Source: an uncultured Alcaligenaceae bacterium
Lineage (GTDB): Bacteria > Pseudomonadota > Gammaproteobacteria > Burkholderiales > Burkholderiaceae_B
Assembly (NCBI GenBank): GCA_937908115.1
Contig: CALEQZ010000039.1
Coordinates: 1-48,919 of the forward strand
DNA length: 48,919 nucleotides
Reading direction: 5' to 3'
Part shown: one piece after another, positions 17,904 to 26,224 of the stretch
How positions within the stretch are numbered: position 1 is the stretch's first letter
Layout of the letters: every line of letters begins with the position of its first letter
Translations under genes and position numbers: made by a program
The notes under the pieces: generated by a model
The model's input: the letters and a program-made list of their open reading frames with translations, nothing else
Databases searched by the model: none
Told to the model about the DNA's origin: nothing

Positions 17904-18647
17904 ATGGCCATTTCTCGATCATTGACCCGTTTGCTGGCCGGCCTGGCCGCCAGCCTTGCCGTGAGCGGCGTGCATGCGGCAGGCGAGCCGCTGCGCGTGG
18001 TGGTGGACCCGACCTTCCCGCCGATGGAGTACGTGGAAAACGGCAAGCGCGCCGGCTTCGACATCGATATCGGCGAGGCCCTGGCCAAGGCCATGGGGCG
18101 CGACATCCAGTGGATAGACATCGACTTCAAGGGATTGGTGCCGGCCGTGCAGGCAGGCCGCGCAGACTTGGCGCTGTCGGCGATCTACATCACCGAGGAA
18201 CGCCGCAAGGTGGTCGATTTCAGCGATCCGTACTACGTCGGCGGGCTGGTGGTGCTGACCAAGGCCAATGGCCCGATCAAGACGCTCAAGGACCTGGACG
18301 GGCAGAAGGTATCGGTCCAGGTCGGCACCAAGTCGGTCAACTTCCTGAAGGAGCATTACCCCGGCGTGCAGCGCGTGGAGGTCGAAAAGAACCAGGAAAT
18401 GTTCAACCTTGCGCAGATCGGGCGCGCCGCGGCGGCCGTCACGGGCAAGCCCGCGGCCAAGCTCTTCGCCCAAAGCACCAAGGGTGACATGGTCGTGCTC
18501 GAAGAGCAGTTGACCAACGAGGAGTACGGCATCGCCGTGTCCAAGCGCAATCCCGACCTGCTGCGCGAGCTGAACCAGGCGTTGGCCAAGATCAAGGCCG
18601 ACGGCACGTACGACGCCATCGTCGCGAAGTGGTTCGGGACCAAGTGA
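17904..18647 (+). CDS. polar amino-acid ABC transporter substrate-binding protein
   Basis: Periplasmic solute-binding protein, family 3. The 247-aa product has a Sec signal peptide (residues 1-22, ending GVHAA). The family core follows: VVVDPTFPPMEYVENGKRAGFDIDIGEALA, IDFKGLVPAVQAGRADLALSAIYITEERRKVVDFSDPYY, and the C-terminal GIAVSKRNPDLL. GAGGAGAACG precedes ATG 17904. The specificity cannot be read. The linked hydrolases suggest histidine, arginine, agmatine, N-formimino-glutamate or a similar nitrogen-rich compound; this is inference. Confidence 0.92.
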   Translation: MAISRSLTRLLAGLAASLAVSGVHAAGEPLRVVVDPTFPPMEYVENGKRAGFDIDIGEALAKAMGRDIQWIDIDFKGLVPAVQAGRADLALSAIYITEERRKVVDFSDPYYVGGLVVLTKANGPIKTLKDLDGQKVSVQVGTKSVNFLKEHYPGVQRVEVEKNQEMFNLAQIGRAAAAVTGKPAAKLFAQSTKGDMVVLEEQLTNEEYGIAVSKRNPDLLRELNQALAKIKADGTYDAIVAKWFGTK

Positions 18648-18648
18648 C

Positions 18649-19317
18649 ATGGATTTCGATTTCTCTCCTGTCCTGCAGGATTGGCCCATGCTGATGCGGG
18701 GCGCGCTGGTGACCATTGAGGTCACCTCGTGCGCCCTGGTCCTGGGCTGCCTCATAGGATTGCTCGTCGGCGTGGGGCGGCTCAATCCGCGGCGCAGGCT
18801 GGTCTACGGCCTGTGTTCGGCCTACTTGGTGGCCTTTCGCGGCACGCCCCTGCTGGTGCAGCTGTTCATCTGGTTCTTCGGCTTGCCACAGTTCGGCGTG
18901 CTGCTGCCGGCATTCGCCTGCGGCGTGCTGGGCCTGGGCATGTATTCGGGCGCTTATGTTTCCGAGATCGTGCGCGGCGCCATCCAGTCGGTCGACCGGG
19001 GCCAAAACGAGGCGGCGCGCTCGCTGGGCATGTCTGCGGCGCAGTCGATGCGGATCATCATCCTGCCCCAGGCGGTCATACGGATGATCCCGCCGCTGGG
19101 CAACGAATTCATTGCGCTGATTAAGAACTCGGCGCTGGTGTCGCTGCTGACCATCCATGACTTGATGCACGAAGGCCAAAAGATCATCAGCGTGTCGTAT
19201 CGCTCGCTCGAGGTGTACCTGGCCGTGGCGGCGGTGTATTTGGTGCTGACGACCCTGACTACGGCGGTGCTGCGCCTGGTCGAGACGCGCCTGCGGGCAG
19301 GGGGGATGGTGCAATGA
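18649..19317 (+). CDS. polar amino-acid ABC transporter permease
   Basis: Inner-membrane permease of the HisM/GlnP type, 222 aa. It has several hydrophobic helices (LVTIEVTSCALVLGCLIGLLVGVG near the N-terminus) and the ABC-contact EAA loop EAARSLGMSAAQSMRIIILPQAV at about residues 122-144. The segment FRGTPLLVQLF is typical of the family. It starts one base after the binding-protein stop and overlaps the ATPase gene by 4 bases (ATGA), so the three are translationally coupled. Only one permease is present; it probably acts as a homodimer. Confidence 0.94.
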   Translation: MDFDFSPVLQDWPMLMRGALVTIEVTSCALVLGCLIGLLVGVGRLNPRRRLVYGLCSAYLVAFRGTPLLVQLFIWFFGLPQFGVLLPAFACGVLGLGMYSGAYVSEIVRGAIQSVDRGQNEAARSLGMSAAQSMRIIILPQAVIRMIPPLGNEFIALIKNSALVSLLTIHDLMHEGQKIISVSYRSLEVYLAVAAVYLVLTTLTTAVLRLVETRLRAGGMVQ

Positions 19318-20078
19318 GCAGCATGATTTCCATACGCGGCTTGTCCAAGTCCTTTGGCGCCAACCCCGTCCTGCGCGGCATCGACTTCGAGGTTGCCGAG
19401 TCCCAGGTGGTGGTGGTCATCGGTCCGAGCGGCTCGGGCAAGAGCACGTTGCTGCGCTGTTGCAACGGCCTGGAGGTCGCCGAACAGGGCAGCATCGAGA
19501 TCTGCGGGACCCGGCTGCTGGACCAGGGCAGGTTGCTGGAAGACCGCCGGCTCAACGCGTTGCGCCGCCAGGTTGGCATGGTGTTCCAGTCGTTCAACCT
19601 GTTCCCGCACCTGACCGTGCTGGGCAATGTCGCCATCGGGCCGCGCAAGCTGCTCGGCGTGCCGCGCGCCCAGGCCGAGGCCGAAGCGCGGGAGCTACTG
19701 CGCAAGGTTGGGCTCGAGGCCAAGGCCGATGCCATGCCGGCCAGCCTGTCGGGCGGCCAGAAGCAGCGCGTGGCCATCGCCCGCGCACTGGCGATGCGGC
19801 CGCGAGTCATGCTTTTCGACGAACCGACCTCGGCGCTCGACCCGGAGCTCGTGGGAGAAGTGCTGCAGGTCATGAAGCTGCTGGCCAAGGAAGGGATGAC
19901 CATGATGGTGGTCACGCACGAAATGGGATTCGCGCGCGACGTGGCCGACGTCGTTGCCGTCATGGACGGTGGGCGGATCATCGAGCAGGGTACGCCCGAC
20001 GTGATCTTTACGCAGCCGGTCCAGGCGCGCACCCGCAGCTTCCTGCAAGCCGTGCTCAACCCTTCGTCGGGGAGCTGA
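19314..20078 (+). CDS. polar amino-acid ABC transporter ATP-binding protein
   Basis: Nucleotide-binding subunit of the HisP/GlnQ type, 254 aa. Walker A GPSGSGKST, Q-loop in VGMVFQSFNLFPHLT, signature LSGGQKQR, Walker B VMLFDEPTSALD and switch histidine VVTHEMGFA are all intact, so it should be an active ATPase. The ending HPQ/RT-type segment (TQPVQARTRSFLQAVL) is usual for this group. ATG 19314 is taken; ATG 19323 would shorten it by three residues. It ends one base before hutG. Confidence 0.95.
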   Translation: MSSMISIRGLSKSFGANPVLRGIDFEVAESQVVVVIGPSGSGKSTLLRCCNGLEVAEQGSIEICGTRLLDQGRLLEDRRLNALRRQVGMVFQSFNLFPHLTVLGNVAIGPRKLLGVPRAQAEAEARELLRKVGLEAKADAMPASLSGGQKQRVAIARALAMRPRVMLFDEPTSALDPELVGEVLQVMKLLAKEGMTMMVVTHEMGFARDVADVVAVMDGGRIIEQGTPDVIFTQPVQARTRSFLQAVLNPSSGS

Positions 20079-20079
20079 C

Positions 20080-21090
20080 ATGCCCGGGGATGCATTGACC
20101 GATCCCTGGCAAAACGGACGCAGCGACGACGGTGAACGGGGCGACACGCGCCGGCTGCATCACATCGTGCGGCCGGTGGACTTGGGCGGCCTGTCTACCG
20201 AGGCAGAGGGACACCCCTTGGTGCTGGGCTTTGCCAGCGATGCCGGCGTGCGCCGCAACCGCGGCAGGCCAGGCGCCGCCGGGGGGCCTGCGGCGATTCG
20301 CCGGATGCTCAGCAACCTGGCGGCGCACGAACTGCAAACCCTGCTCGATGCTGGCGATATCACCTGCGAGGGCGAGGCGCTAGAAGCGGCTCAGCAGGCT
20401 TGTGCGCTGGCGCTGGCCAAGGCGCTGTCGCTTGGTGCCTTTCCGGTGCTGTTGGGCGGCGGGCACGAGATCGCGGTGGCCAGCTTCATGGGGCTGCGAC
20501 GTTACCTGGATGACCAGGGCGATGCCGGCAAGGTGCTGGTGCTCAACATAGACGCCCACTTGGACCTGCGCACCTCACGGCCGCCCAGCTCGGGTACGCC
20601 CTTCGATGAGATCGCGCGGTACTGCGAAGCGCATGGCCATGCGTGGCGCTATGCCTGTATCGGCGTGTCCAAGCCGTCCAATACCGCAGCCTTGTTTGCC
20701 CGTGCCGACGAGATCGGCGCCGTCGTGGTCGCTGACGAGCACGCGCAGGAGCGTCACCTGGACGCCCTGCGCGAGCAGGTGGCTACGCTGCTGCAGCAGG
20801 CCCATCACGTGTACCTGACCATAGACATCGACGCGCTGCCGGCCGCGGTGGCGCCGGGGGTGTCGGCGCCCGCGGCGCTGGGCGTGCCTGTCTCGGTGGT
20901 CGAGGCCATCATCGGCTGGGTGGCCGACAGCGGCAAGCTGCGCGTGGCCGACCTGGCGGAATTGAACCCTGCTTTCGACCCCGACGGGCGGACCGCGCGT
21001 GTGGCGGCCCGCCTGGCGTGGAAGCTGCTGCACGCGGCGGCGTGCAGCCGGCGCGAGGGCACGGGTCGCGCCATCGATGTTTCAAGGTGA
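20080..21090 (+). CDS. hutG: formimidoylglutamase (ureohydrolase family)
   Basis: Probable hydrolysis of N-formimidoyl-L-glutamate to glutamate and formamide, the last step of one histidine-degradation route. The 336-aa protein has HutG traits: TDPWQNGRSDDGE near the N-terminus and the TIDIDALPAAVAPGVSAPA form of the second metal motif instead of arginase-type DPxxAPG. The ELNPAFDPDGRTARVAARLAW ending is also typical. Mn ligands are visible in GGGHE, IDAHLD and DID. hutH, hutU and hutI are not in the window. Location directly behind an amino-acid importer suggests use of imported substrate. Activity on a different guanidino/amidino compound is possible. Confidence 0.8.
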   Translation: MPGDALTDPWQNGRSDDGERGDTRRLHHIVRPVDLGGLSTEAEGHPLVLGFASDAGVRRNRGRPGAAGGPAAIRRMLSNLAAHELQTLLDAGDITCEGEALEAAQQACALALAKALSLGAFPVLLGGGHEIAVASFMGLRRYLDDQGDAGKVLVLNIDAHLDLRTSRPPSSGTPFDEIARYCEAHGHAWRYACIGVSKPSNTAALFARADEIGAVVVADEHAQERHLDALREQVATLLQQAHHVYLTIDIDALPAAVAPGVSAPAALGVPVSVVEAIIGWVADSGKLRVADLAELNPAFDPDGRTARVAARLAWKLLHAAACSRREGTGRAIDVSR

Positions 21091-21095
21091 ATGTC

Positions 21096-22043
21096 ATGAC
21101 CCAAGCAGGATTGCCGATCACCGGCATTTGTTCTTTCGGCAAGTATCCGATTTGCCAGGACCTGGATGCGCTACAGGCAGACATCGCGGTGCTGGGCGTG
21201 CCCTACGACGTGGGCGTGGGCTTCCTGTCGGGCACCCGGTTGGGGCCGCGCCGAATCCGCGAGGCGTCCACGCAGTACGGCCGAGGGCAGACGGGTTTCT
21301 ACGACCCGGAGCGCGACGAGGTATACCTGGCAGCGCCCGATCGCATCGTCGACTGCGGTGACGCCTACCTCGTCCAGGGCGACATCGAAAAGTCCTTCGC
21401 CTACATCGAGCAATACGTGCGCCGCATCGTCGAGGCCGGCGCGATCCCCGCAGTCATGGGCGGCGACCATTCGATTTCGATCCCCGTGGCGCGGGCGCTG
21501 GACCGGTACCGGGACCTGACGGTGGTGCAGTTCGACGCCCACCTGGATTGGACCGACGAGCGCGACGGCCAGCGCTACGGCAACGGCAGTCCCATGCGCC
21601 GCATGTCCGAAATGGCCCACATCGGCGAGATGATCCAGATCGGCCTGCGTGGCATGGGCAGCAGCCGCAAGCAGGACTTCGACGACGCACGCGCCTACGG
21701 CAGCAAGCTGATCCCGTGCAGCGAGGTCAAGCGCCAGGGGGTGGATGCGGTGCTGGAGAAAATCCCGGCGGGCCGCCAGCTGTACGTGACGATAGACATC
21801 GACGCGCTGGACATCACGATCGCCCCGGGCACCGGTTCGCCCATGCCGGGCGGGCTGGATTATGACCAAATCACGGCGCTGTTGGCAGGCGTGGCCGCCC
21901 GCGGCGACGTGGTGGCCTTCGACCTGGTCGAGGTGGCGCCGCAATATGACCCGGCCGGCATCACGACCCGCATCGCCGCGCTGGTCATGCTCAATTTCAT
22001 GGCGCAGATCCTCAAGCACCGCAGGCTGCGCCGGCAGGCGTAG
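21096..22043 (+). CDS. agmatinase/guanidino-acid ureohydrolase
   Basis: A second, divergent member of the arginase/agmatinase family, 315 aa. The binuclear metal site is intact: GGDHS, QFDAHLDW and TIDIDALD, with IAPGTGSPMPGG following. It is closer to the SpeB/guanidinobutyrase group than to HutG. It releases urea (or an amide) from an amidino substrate; which one cannot be told. AAGGTGA precedes ATG 21096; a GTG at 21087 overlapping the hutG stop is an alternative start. It is the last gene of the regulator-transporter-hydrolase unit, followed by a hairpin. Confidence 0.82.
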   Translation: MTQAGLPITGICSFGKYPICQDLDALQADIAVLGVPYDVGVGFLSGTRLGPRRIREASTQYGRGQTGFYDPERDEVYLAAPDRIVDCGDAYLVQGDIEKSFAYIEQYVRRIVEAGAIPAVMGGDHSISIPVARALDRYRDLTVVQFDAHLDWTDERDGQRYGNGSPMRRMSEMAHIGEMIQIGLRGMGSSRKQDFDDARAYGSKLIPCSEVKRQGVDAVLEKIPAGRQLYVTIDIDALDITIAPGTGSPMPGGLDYDQITALLAGVAARGDVVAFDLVEVAPQYDPAGITTRIAALVMLNFMAQILKHRRLRRQA

Positions 22044-22055
22044 GCCGGCAAAACG

Positions 22056-22083
22056 AACGGCCCGCTTGCCGGGGCGGGCCGTT
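22056..22083. terminator. bidirectional hairpin between convergent genes
   Basis: AACGGCCCGC (22056-22065) pairs perfectly with GCGGGCCGTT (22074-22083) between the ureohydrolase (+) and the aminotransferase (-). A short T stretch follows on the + side and GTTTTGC on the - side, so it can serve both genes. Confidence 0.75.
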
Positions 22084-22126
22084 TCGACGCGGGTCCAGCC
22101 GGCCGGCAGTTTGCCGGCCCATCGGC

Positions 22127-23329
22127 TTACTTCATCACCGCCGCGATGGCCTGCGCCACGCGGTCGATGTTGCCGCTGTTGAGCGCGGCCACGCAGATGC
22201 GGCCGCTGGAGACGGCGTAGATGGCGTGGTCTTGGCGCAGCCGTTCGACCTGCTCGGCGCTCAGGCCGGAATACGAGAACATCCCGCGCTGCTTGACGAC
22301 GAATTCCATGTCCTGCGCCACGCCCAGAGCCTTGAGCTTGTCCACCAGCTGGCGGCGCATCAGGCGGATGCGCTCGCGCATTTCGGCCAGTTCCTGGGAC
22401 CACAGCGAGAACAGCTCGGGCGAGTTCAGGACGGTGGCGACCACGGTGCCGCCGTGGGTGGGCGGATTGGAATAGTTGGTGCGAATCACGCGCTTGACTT
22501 GGCTGAGCACGCGCGCGCCTTCTTCCTTGTCACCGGCCACGATGGTCAGCGCGCCGACGCGTTCGCCGTACAGCGAGAAGGACTTGGAGAACGACGAGCT
22601 GATCAGCATGGTCAGCCCTTGGTCGGCGAACATGCGCACGACTGCGGCGTCTTCTTCCAGGCCGTCGCCGAAGCCTTGGTAGGCGATGTCCAGGAAGGGC
22701 ACGAGCTTGCGCGCCTTGATGACTTCGACGATGCCGGCCCATTGTTCCAGCGTCGGATCCACGCCCGTGGGGTTGTGGCAGCAGGCGTGCAGCACCACCA
22801 CCGACTGCTCGGGCAGGGCGCGCAGCGAGGCCAGCATGCCTTCATAGTCCAGGCCGTGGGTGGCCGGGTCGTAGTAGGCGTACTCGACGACTTCGAAGCC
22901 GGCGCGCTCGAACAGGGCGCGGTGGTTTTCCCAGCTGGGGTTGCTGATGGCGGCCTTGGCCTGGGGCAGGAGCTGGCGCAGGAAGTCGGCGCCGATCTTG
23001 AGCGCGCCCGTGCCGCCCAGGGCCTGGACGGTGACGGCGCGACCTTCGGCGGCCACGCTCGAATCCTTGCCCAGCAGCAGCGCTTGGGCGCCCTTGTTGT
23101 AGCCGGGGATGCCGTCGATGGGCAGGTAGCCGCGGGCAGCGGCGGCTTCGATGCGGGCGGCCTCGGCCTTGCGTACGCATTGCAGCAAGGGGATGCGGCC
23201 GGCGTCGTCGTAATAAACCCCCACGCCGAGGTTGGTTTTCCCTGCCCGGGTATCGGCGTTGAATTGCTCGTTCAGCCCGAGGATGGGGTCGCGGGGGGCG
23301 AGTTCGACGGATGCGAAAAGGGAGCTCAT
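22127..23329 (-). CDS. aromatic/aspartate aminotransferase (class I)
   Basis: PLP-dependent aminotransferase of the AspC/TyrB type; exchanges amino groups between aspartate or aromatic amino acids and 2-oxoglutarate. 400 aa from ATG 23329 (MSSLFASVELAPRDPILGL). Family landmarks: NLGVGVYYDD, GTGALKIGADFLRQ, LHACCHNPTGVDP, DIAYQGFGDG, the PLP-lysine segment SSSFSKSFSLYGERVG, and the C-terminal GMFSYSGLS. An upstream in-frame ATG at 23341 would add four residues. The choice between aspC and tyrB cannot be made by eye. Divergent from uvrB. Confidence 0.93.
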   Translation of the reverse strand: MSSLFASVELAPRDPILGLNEQFNADTRAGKTNLGVGVYYDDAGRIPLLQCVRKAEAARIEAAAARGYLPIDGIPGYNKGAQALLLGKDSSVAAEGRAVTVQALGGTGALKIGADFLRQLLPQAKAAISNPSWENHRALFERAGFEVVEYAYYDPATHGLDYEGMLASLRALPEQSVVVLHACCHNPTGVDPTLEQWAGIVEVIKARKLVPFLDIAYQGFGDGLEEDAAVVRMFADQGLTMLISSSFSKSFSLYGERVGALTIVAGDKEEGARVLSQVKRVIRTNYSNPPTHGGTVVATVLNSPELFSLWSQELAEMRERIRLMRRQLVDKLKALGVAQDMEFVVKQRGMFSYSGLSAEQVERLRQDHAIYAVSSGRICVAALNSGNIDRVAQAIAAVMK

Positions 23330-23372
23330 GAAGGCTTGCAAAAGGGAAGTAGACGCCGCGAGGGGCAGGGGG

Positions 23373-23394
23373 GATAATCAGGGGTTTACCCTGA
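23373..23394. promoter_or_regulatory. possible uvrB promoter and dyad
   Basis: GATAAT (23373-23378) is a good -10 candidate for uvrB. It is followed at once by a perfect dyad TCAGGG-GTTTA-CCCTGA (23378-23394, with T23378 shared). No CTGT-N8-ACAG LexA box is visible in the region between the two divergent genes. Confidence 0.4.
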
Positions 23395-23405
23395 CAAAGT
23401 CTAGC

Positions 23406-25433
23406 ATGTCCGAGCCAGGATTCGTGGATTTCCCGGGCAGTCCGTTTCACCTGTACCAGCCGTATCCGCCGGCCGGGGACCAGCCGCGCGCGATCGAGGA
23501 GCTGGTCCAGGGGGTACGCGACGGCCTCATGTACCAGATCCTGCTCGGTGTGACGGGGTCGGGCAAGACCTACACCATGGCCAACGTGATCGCGCGCCTG
23601 GGGCGCCCGGCCCTGGTGCTGGCGCCGAACAAGACGCTGGCCGCGCAGCTCTACGCCGAAATGCGCGAGTTTTTCCCGCGCAACGCGGTGGAGTACTTCG
23701 TCTCGTACTACGACTACTACCAGCCCGAGGCCTACGTGCCGACGCGGGACCTGTTCATCGAAAAGGACTCGTCCATCAACGAGCACATCGAGCAGATGCG
23801 CCTGTCGGCAACCAAGAGCCTGCTCGAGCGGCGCGATACCGTCATCGTCGGCACGGTCTCGTGCATTTACGGGATCGGCAACCCCGGTGACTACCACGCC
23901 ATGGTGCTGATCCTGCGCGCCGGCGACCGCATTTCGCGGCGCGAGATCCTGGCCAGGCTGGTGTCCATGCAATACACGCGCAACGACACCGATTTCACCC
24001 GCGGCACGTTCCGCGCCCGGGGCGAAACGATAGACATCTTTCCGGCCGAAAGCGCCGAACTCGCCCTGCGCGTGACGATGTTCGACGACGAAGTCGAAAG
24101 CCTGGACCTGTTCGATCCGCTGACTGGCAAGGTGCGCCAGCGCGTGCCGCGCTTTACCGTTTATCCCGGGTCGCACTACGTGACGCCGCGCGAGACGGTG
24201 CTGCGCGCCATCGAAACCATCAAGGAAGAGCTGCGCGAGCGGGTCCAGTACTTCGTCGACCAAGGCAAGCTGGTCGAGGCGCAGCGGCTGGAGCAGCGTA
24301 CGCGCTTCGACCTGGAAATGCTGCAGGAGCTGGGTTTTTGCAAGGGCATCGAGAACTACTCGCGCCACCTGTCGGGCGCGGCGCCCGGCGAGCCCCCGCC
24401 CACGCTGATCGACTACCTGCCGCCTGACGCGTTGATGTTCATCGACGAAAGCCACGTCACCATCGGCCAGCTGGGCGGCATGTACCGGGGCGACCGTTCG
24501 CGCAAGGAAACGCTGGTGCAGTATGGGTTCCGCCTGCCTTCGGCACTGGACAACCGGCCGCTGCGCATGGAGGAGTTCGAGGCGCGCATGCGCCAGTGCA
24601 TTTTCGTGTCGGCCACGCCGGCCGACTATGAAAAGGCCCATGCCGACAATGTGGTCGAGCAGGTGGTGCGTCCCACGGGCCTGGTCGACCCCGTGGTCGA
24701 AGTGCGCCCGGCGCGCACCCAGGTCGATGACCTGCTGGGCGAAATTCGCCAGCGCACCACGGCCGGCGAGCGCGTGCTGGTCACGACCCTGACCAAGCGC
24801 ATGGCCGAGGACTTGACCGAGTACCTGAGCGAAAACGGCGTGCGCGTGCGCTACCTGCACTCGGACATCGATACGGTCGAGCGCGTGGAGATCATCCGCG
24901 ACCTGCGCCTGGGCGCGTTCGACGTGCTGGTCGGGATCAACCTGCTGCGCGAGGGGCTGGACATCCCGGAGGTGTCGCTGGTGGCCATTTTGGACGCGGA
25001 CAAGGAAGGCTTCCTGCGGTCCGAGCGCAGCCTGATCCAGACCATCGGCCGGGCCGCCCGCAACCTCAATGGCATGGCCATCCTGTACGCCGACCAGGTC
25101 ACTGATTCGATGCGTCGGGCGCTGGAGGAAACCGAACGGCGCCGCAAGCGTCAAATGGCTTTCAACCAGGAGCACGGGATCTCGCCGCGCGGCGTGCACA
25201 AGGCGGTGCGCGAGCTGATCGACGGCGTGGTCGGCGCCGCACCGCGCCGGGAAGCCGAGCACGAGGTACCGCCAGAGCTGCTGGCCGACGAAAAGGCCCT
25301 GGCAAAGGAAATCCGCCGGTTGGAAAAGGTCATGCTCGAGCACGCCCGCAACCTCGAGTTCGAACAGGCGGCGGCTGCCCGCGATGCCCTGCAGCGGCTC
25401 AAGGAGAAGGTATTGCTAGGGGTAAACCCCTAG
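23406..25433 (+). CDS. uvrB: excinuclease ABC subunit B
   Basis: Damage-verification helicase of nucleotide excision repair, loaded by UvrA2 and handing over to UvrC. 675 aa from ATG 23406. Walker A GVTGSGKT is at residues 48-55. The beta-hairpin YYDYYQPEAYVP clamps the non-damaged strand. Also visible are helicase motif II (FIDESH), motif VI region QTIGRAARN, and the C-terminal UVR motif around IRRLEKVMLEHARNLEFEQA, which contacts UvrC. Longer readings to 23232 would overlap the divergent aminotransferase start and are rejected. The stop codon lies inside a hairpin. Confidence 0.98.
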   Translation: MSEPGFVDFPGSPFHLYQPYPPAGDQPRAIEELVQGVRDGLMYQILLGVTGSGKTYTMANVIARLGRPALVLAPNKTLAAQLYAEMREFFPRNAVEYFVSYYDYYQPEAYVPTRDLFIEKDSSINEHIEQMRLSATKSLLERRDTVIVGTVSCIYGIGNPGDYHAMVLILRAGDRISRREILARLVSMQYTRNDTDFTRGTFRARGETIDIFPAESAELALRVTMFDDEVESLDLFDPLTGKVRQRVPRFTVYPGSHYVTPRETVLRAIETIKEELRERVQYFVDQGKLVEAQRLEQRTRFDLEMLQELGFCKGIENYSRHLSGAAPGEPPPTLIDYLPPDALMFIDESHVTIGQLGGMYRGDRSRKETLVQYGFRLPSALDNRPLRMEEFEARMRQCIFVSATPADYEKAHADNVVEQVVRPTGLVDPVVEVRPARTQVDDLLGEIRQRTTAGERVLVTTLTKRMAEDLTEYLSENGVRVRYLHSDIDTVERVEIIRDLRLGAFDVLVGINLLREGLDIPEVSLVAILDADKEGFLRSERSLIQTIGRAARNLNGMAILYADQVTDSMRRALEETERRRKRQMAFNQEHGISPRGVHKAVRELIDGVVGAAPRREAEHEVPPELLADEKALAKEIRRLEKVMLEHARNLEFEQAAAARDALQRLKEKVLLGVNP

Positions 25434-25434
25434 C
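25415..25434. other. hairpin spanning the uvrB stop codon
   Basis: GCTAGGGG (25415-25422) pairs perfectly with CCCCTAGC (25427-25434), loop TAAA. The uvrB stop TAG (25431-25433) lies in the 3' arm. No T-run follows. It could act in mRNA 3'-end protection or termination. Confidence 0.5.
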
Positions 25435-25536
25435 CGGTGAGGTGGTCGCCGACGGTGCACGGGTCGGTGCAAGGCGCCCCGGGATGGCGATTTTGCGTTG
25501 CATCGAAAACGACACCTTTTCGCGCCGTTGGTCCTA

Positions 25537-25639
25537 GAAAACTTAAAATTAACTCTCAAGAAAGATAGATAAGTTATTGATTTTTAATAGTTAAAAAATT
25601 TTACATACGGGTTGCACCATTTTTGCGCACCCGCAAAAA
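25537..25639. other. AT-rich intergenic island
   Basis: Bases 25537-25606 contain 12 G/C in 70, in a genome that is otherwise about two-thirds GC. The island holds TTGATT (25577-25582) and TTTACA/TTACAT near 25600-25606, which could be -35 and -10 of a promoter for the phosphatase. It is followed by a hairpin TTTTTGCG-CACC-CGCAAAAA (25620-25639). No gene is seen in 25434-25679. Confidence 0.6.
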
Positions 25640-25679
25640 AAGCTTGCCTATTTTCGGGTTTTCCCGCACACTTACTCAC

Positions 25680-26171
25680 ATGATGACCAAGGTACTTTTC
25701 GTTTGCATGGGCAACATCTGCCGCTCGCCCAGCGCCGAGGGCGTGTTCCGCCAACTGGTGGGCGAGGCCGGTCTGTCCGATTACGTGCGCATCGATTCGG
25801 CGGGCACGCATGCGTTCCACGTCGGCGAGGCGCCCGATGCCCGTGCCCAGGCCGCGGCGCGCAAGCGCGGCTATGACATCTCGCACCGCGAGGCGCGCCA
25901 GATCACGCAGGATGACTTCCGCGAATTCGACCTCATCCTGGCCATGGACTGGGACAACCTCGCCGCGCTGCAGCAGCAATGCCCGAAGCAGTACCAGCAC
26001 AAGCTCATGCTGCTGATGCGCTTTGCCAACGAATACGAAGAGGCCACGGTTCCCGACCCGTACTACGGCGGTCCCGAGGGCTTTGGCAAGGTTCTCGACT
26101 ACATAGAGGACGCCTGCCAGGGCGTACTGGAGCTGGTGCGCAAGCGCGCCATGCAATACCAGGCGGCCTGA
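25680..26171 (+). CDS. low-molecular-weight protein-tyrosine phosphatase
   Basis: Cytosolic phosphatase of the LMW-PTP family. The 163-aa product has the P-loop CMGNICRS (nucleophile Cys9, Arg15, the C-x5-R signature) and the general-acid loop DPYYGG near the C-terminus. Length is standard for the family. Two adjacent ATG codons (25680, 25683) are possible starts, with the first used here. It precedes iscR, an order I recall from other beta-proteobacteria; a terminator separates them. It is not next to capsule or exopolysaccharide kinase genes, so a housekeeping role is likelier than a polysaccharide one. Confidence 0.94.
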   Translation: MMTKVLFVCMGNICRSPSAEGVFRQLVGEAGLSDYVRIDSAGTHAFHVGEAPDARAQAAARKRGYDISHREARQITQDDFREFDLILAMDWDNLAALQQQCPKQYQHKLMLLMRFANEYEEATVPDPYYGGPEGFGKVLDYIEDACQGVLELVRKRAMQYQAA

Positions 26172-26188
26172 ACCTGGGCCTGCAGACC

Positions 26189-26212
26189 ACCGCGCTTCGG
26201 CGCGGTTTTTTT
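26189..26212 (+). terminator. intrinsic terminator after the phosphatase
   Basis: ACCGCGC (26189-26195), stable loop TTCG, GCGCGGT (26200-26206), then a run of T to 26212. Classical Rho-independent form; it insulates the isc operon. Confidence 0.9.
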
Positions 26213-26224
26213 CTGCGGTTTCCC

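Noticed and set aside
23330..23405. SOS box in front of uvrB
   Set aside because: No CTGT-N8-ACAG or close variant found; the dyad there is TCAGGG-N5-CCCTGA.
22842..25343. 833-aa antisense frame opposite uvrB and part of the aminotransferase
   Set aside because: Its first two-thirds is antisense to uvrB, and its last third is an out-of-frame reading of the aminotransferase. No independent protein pattern.
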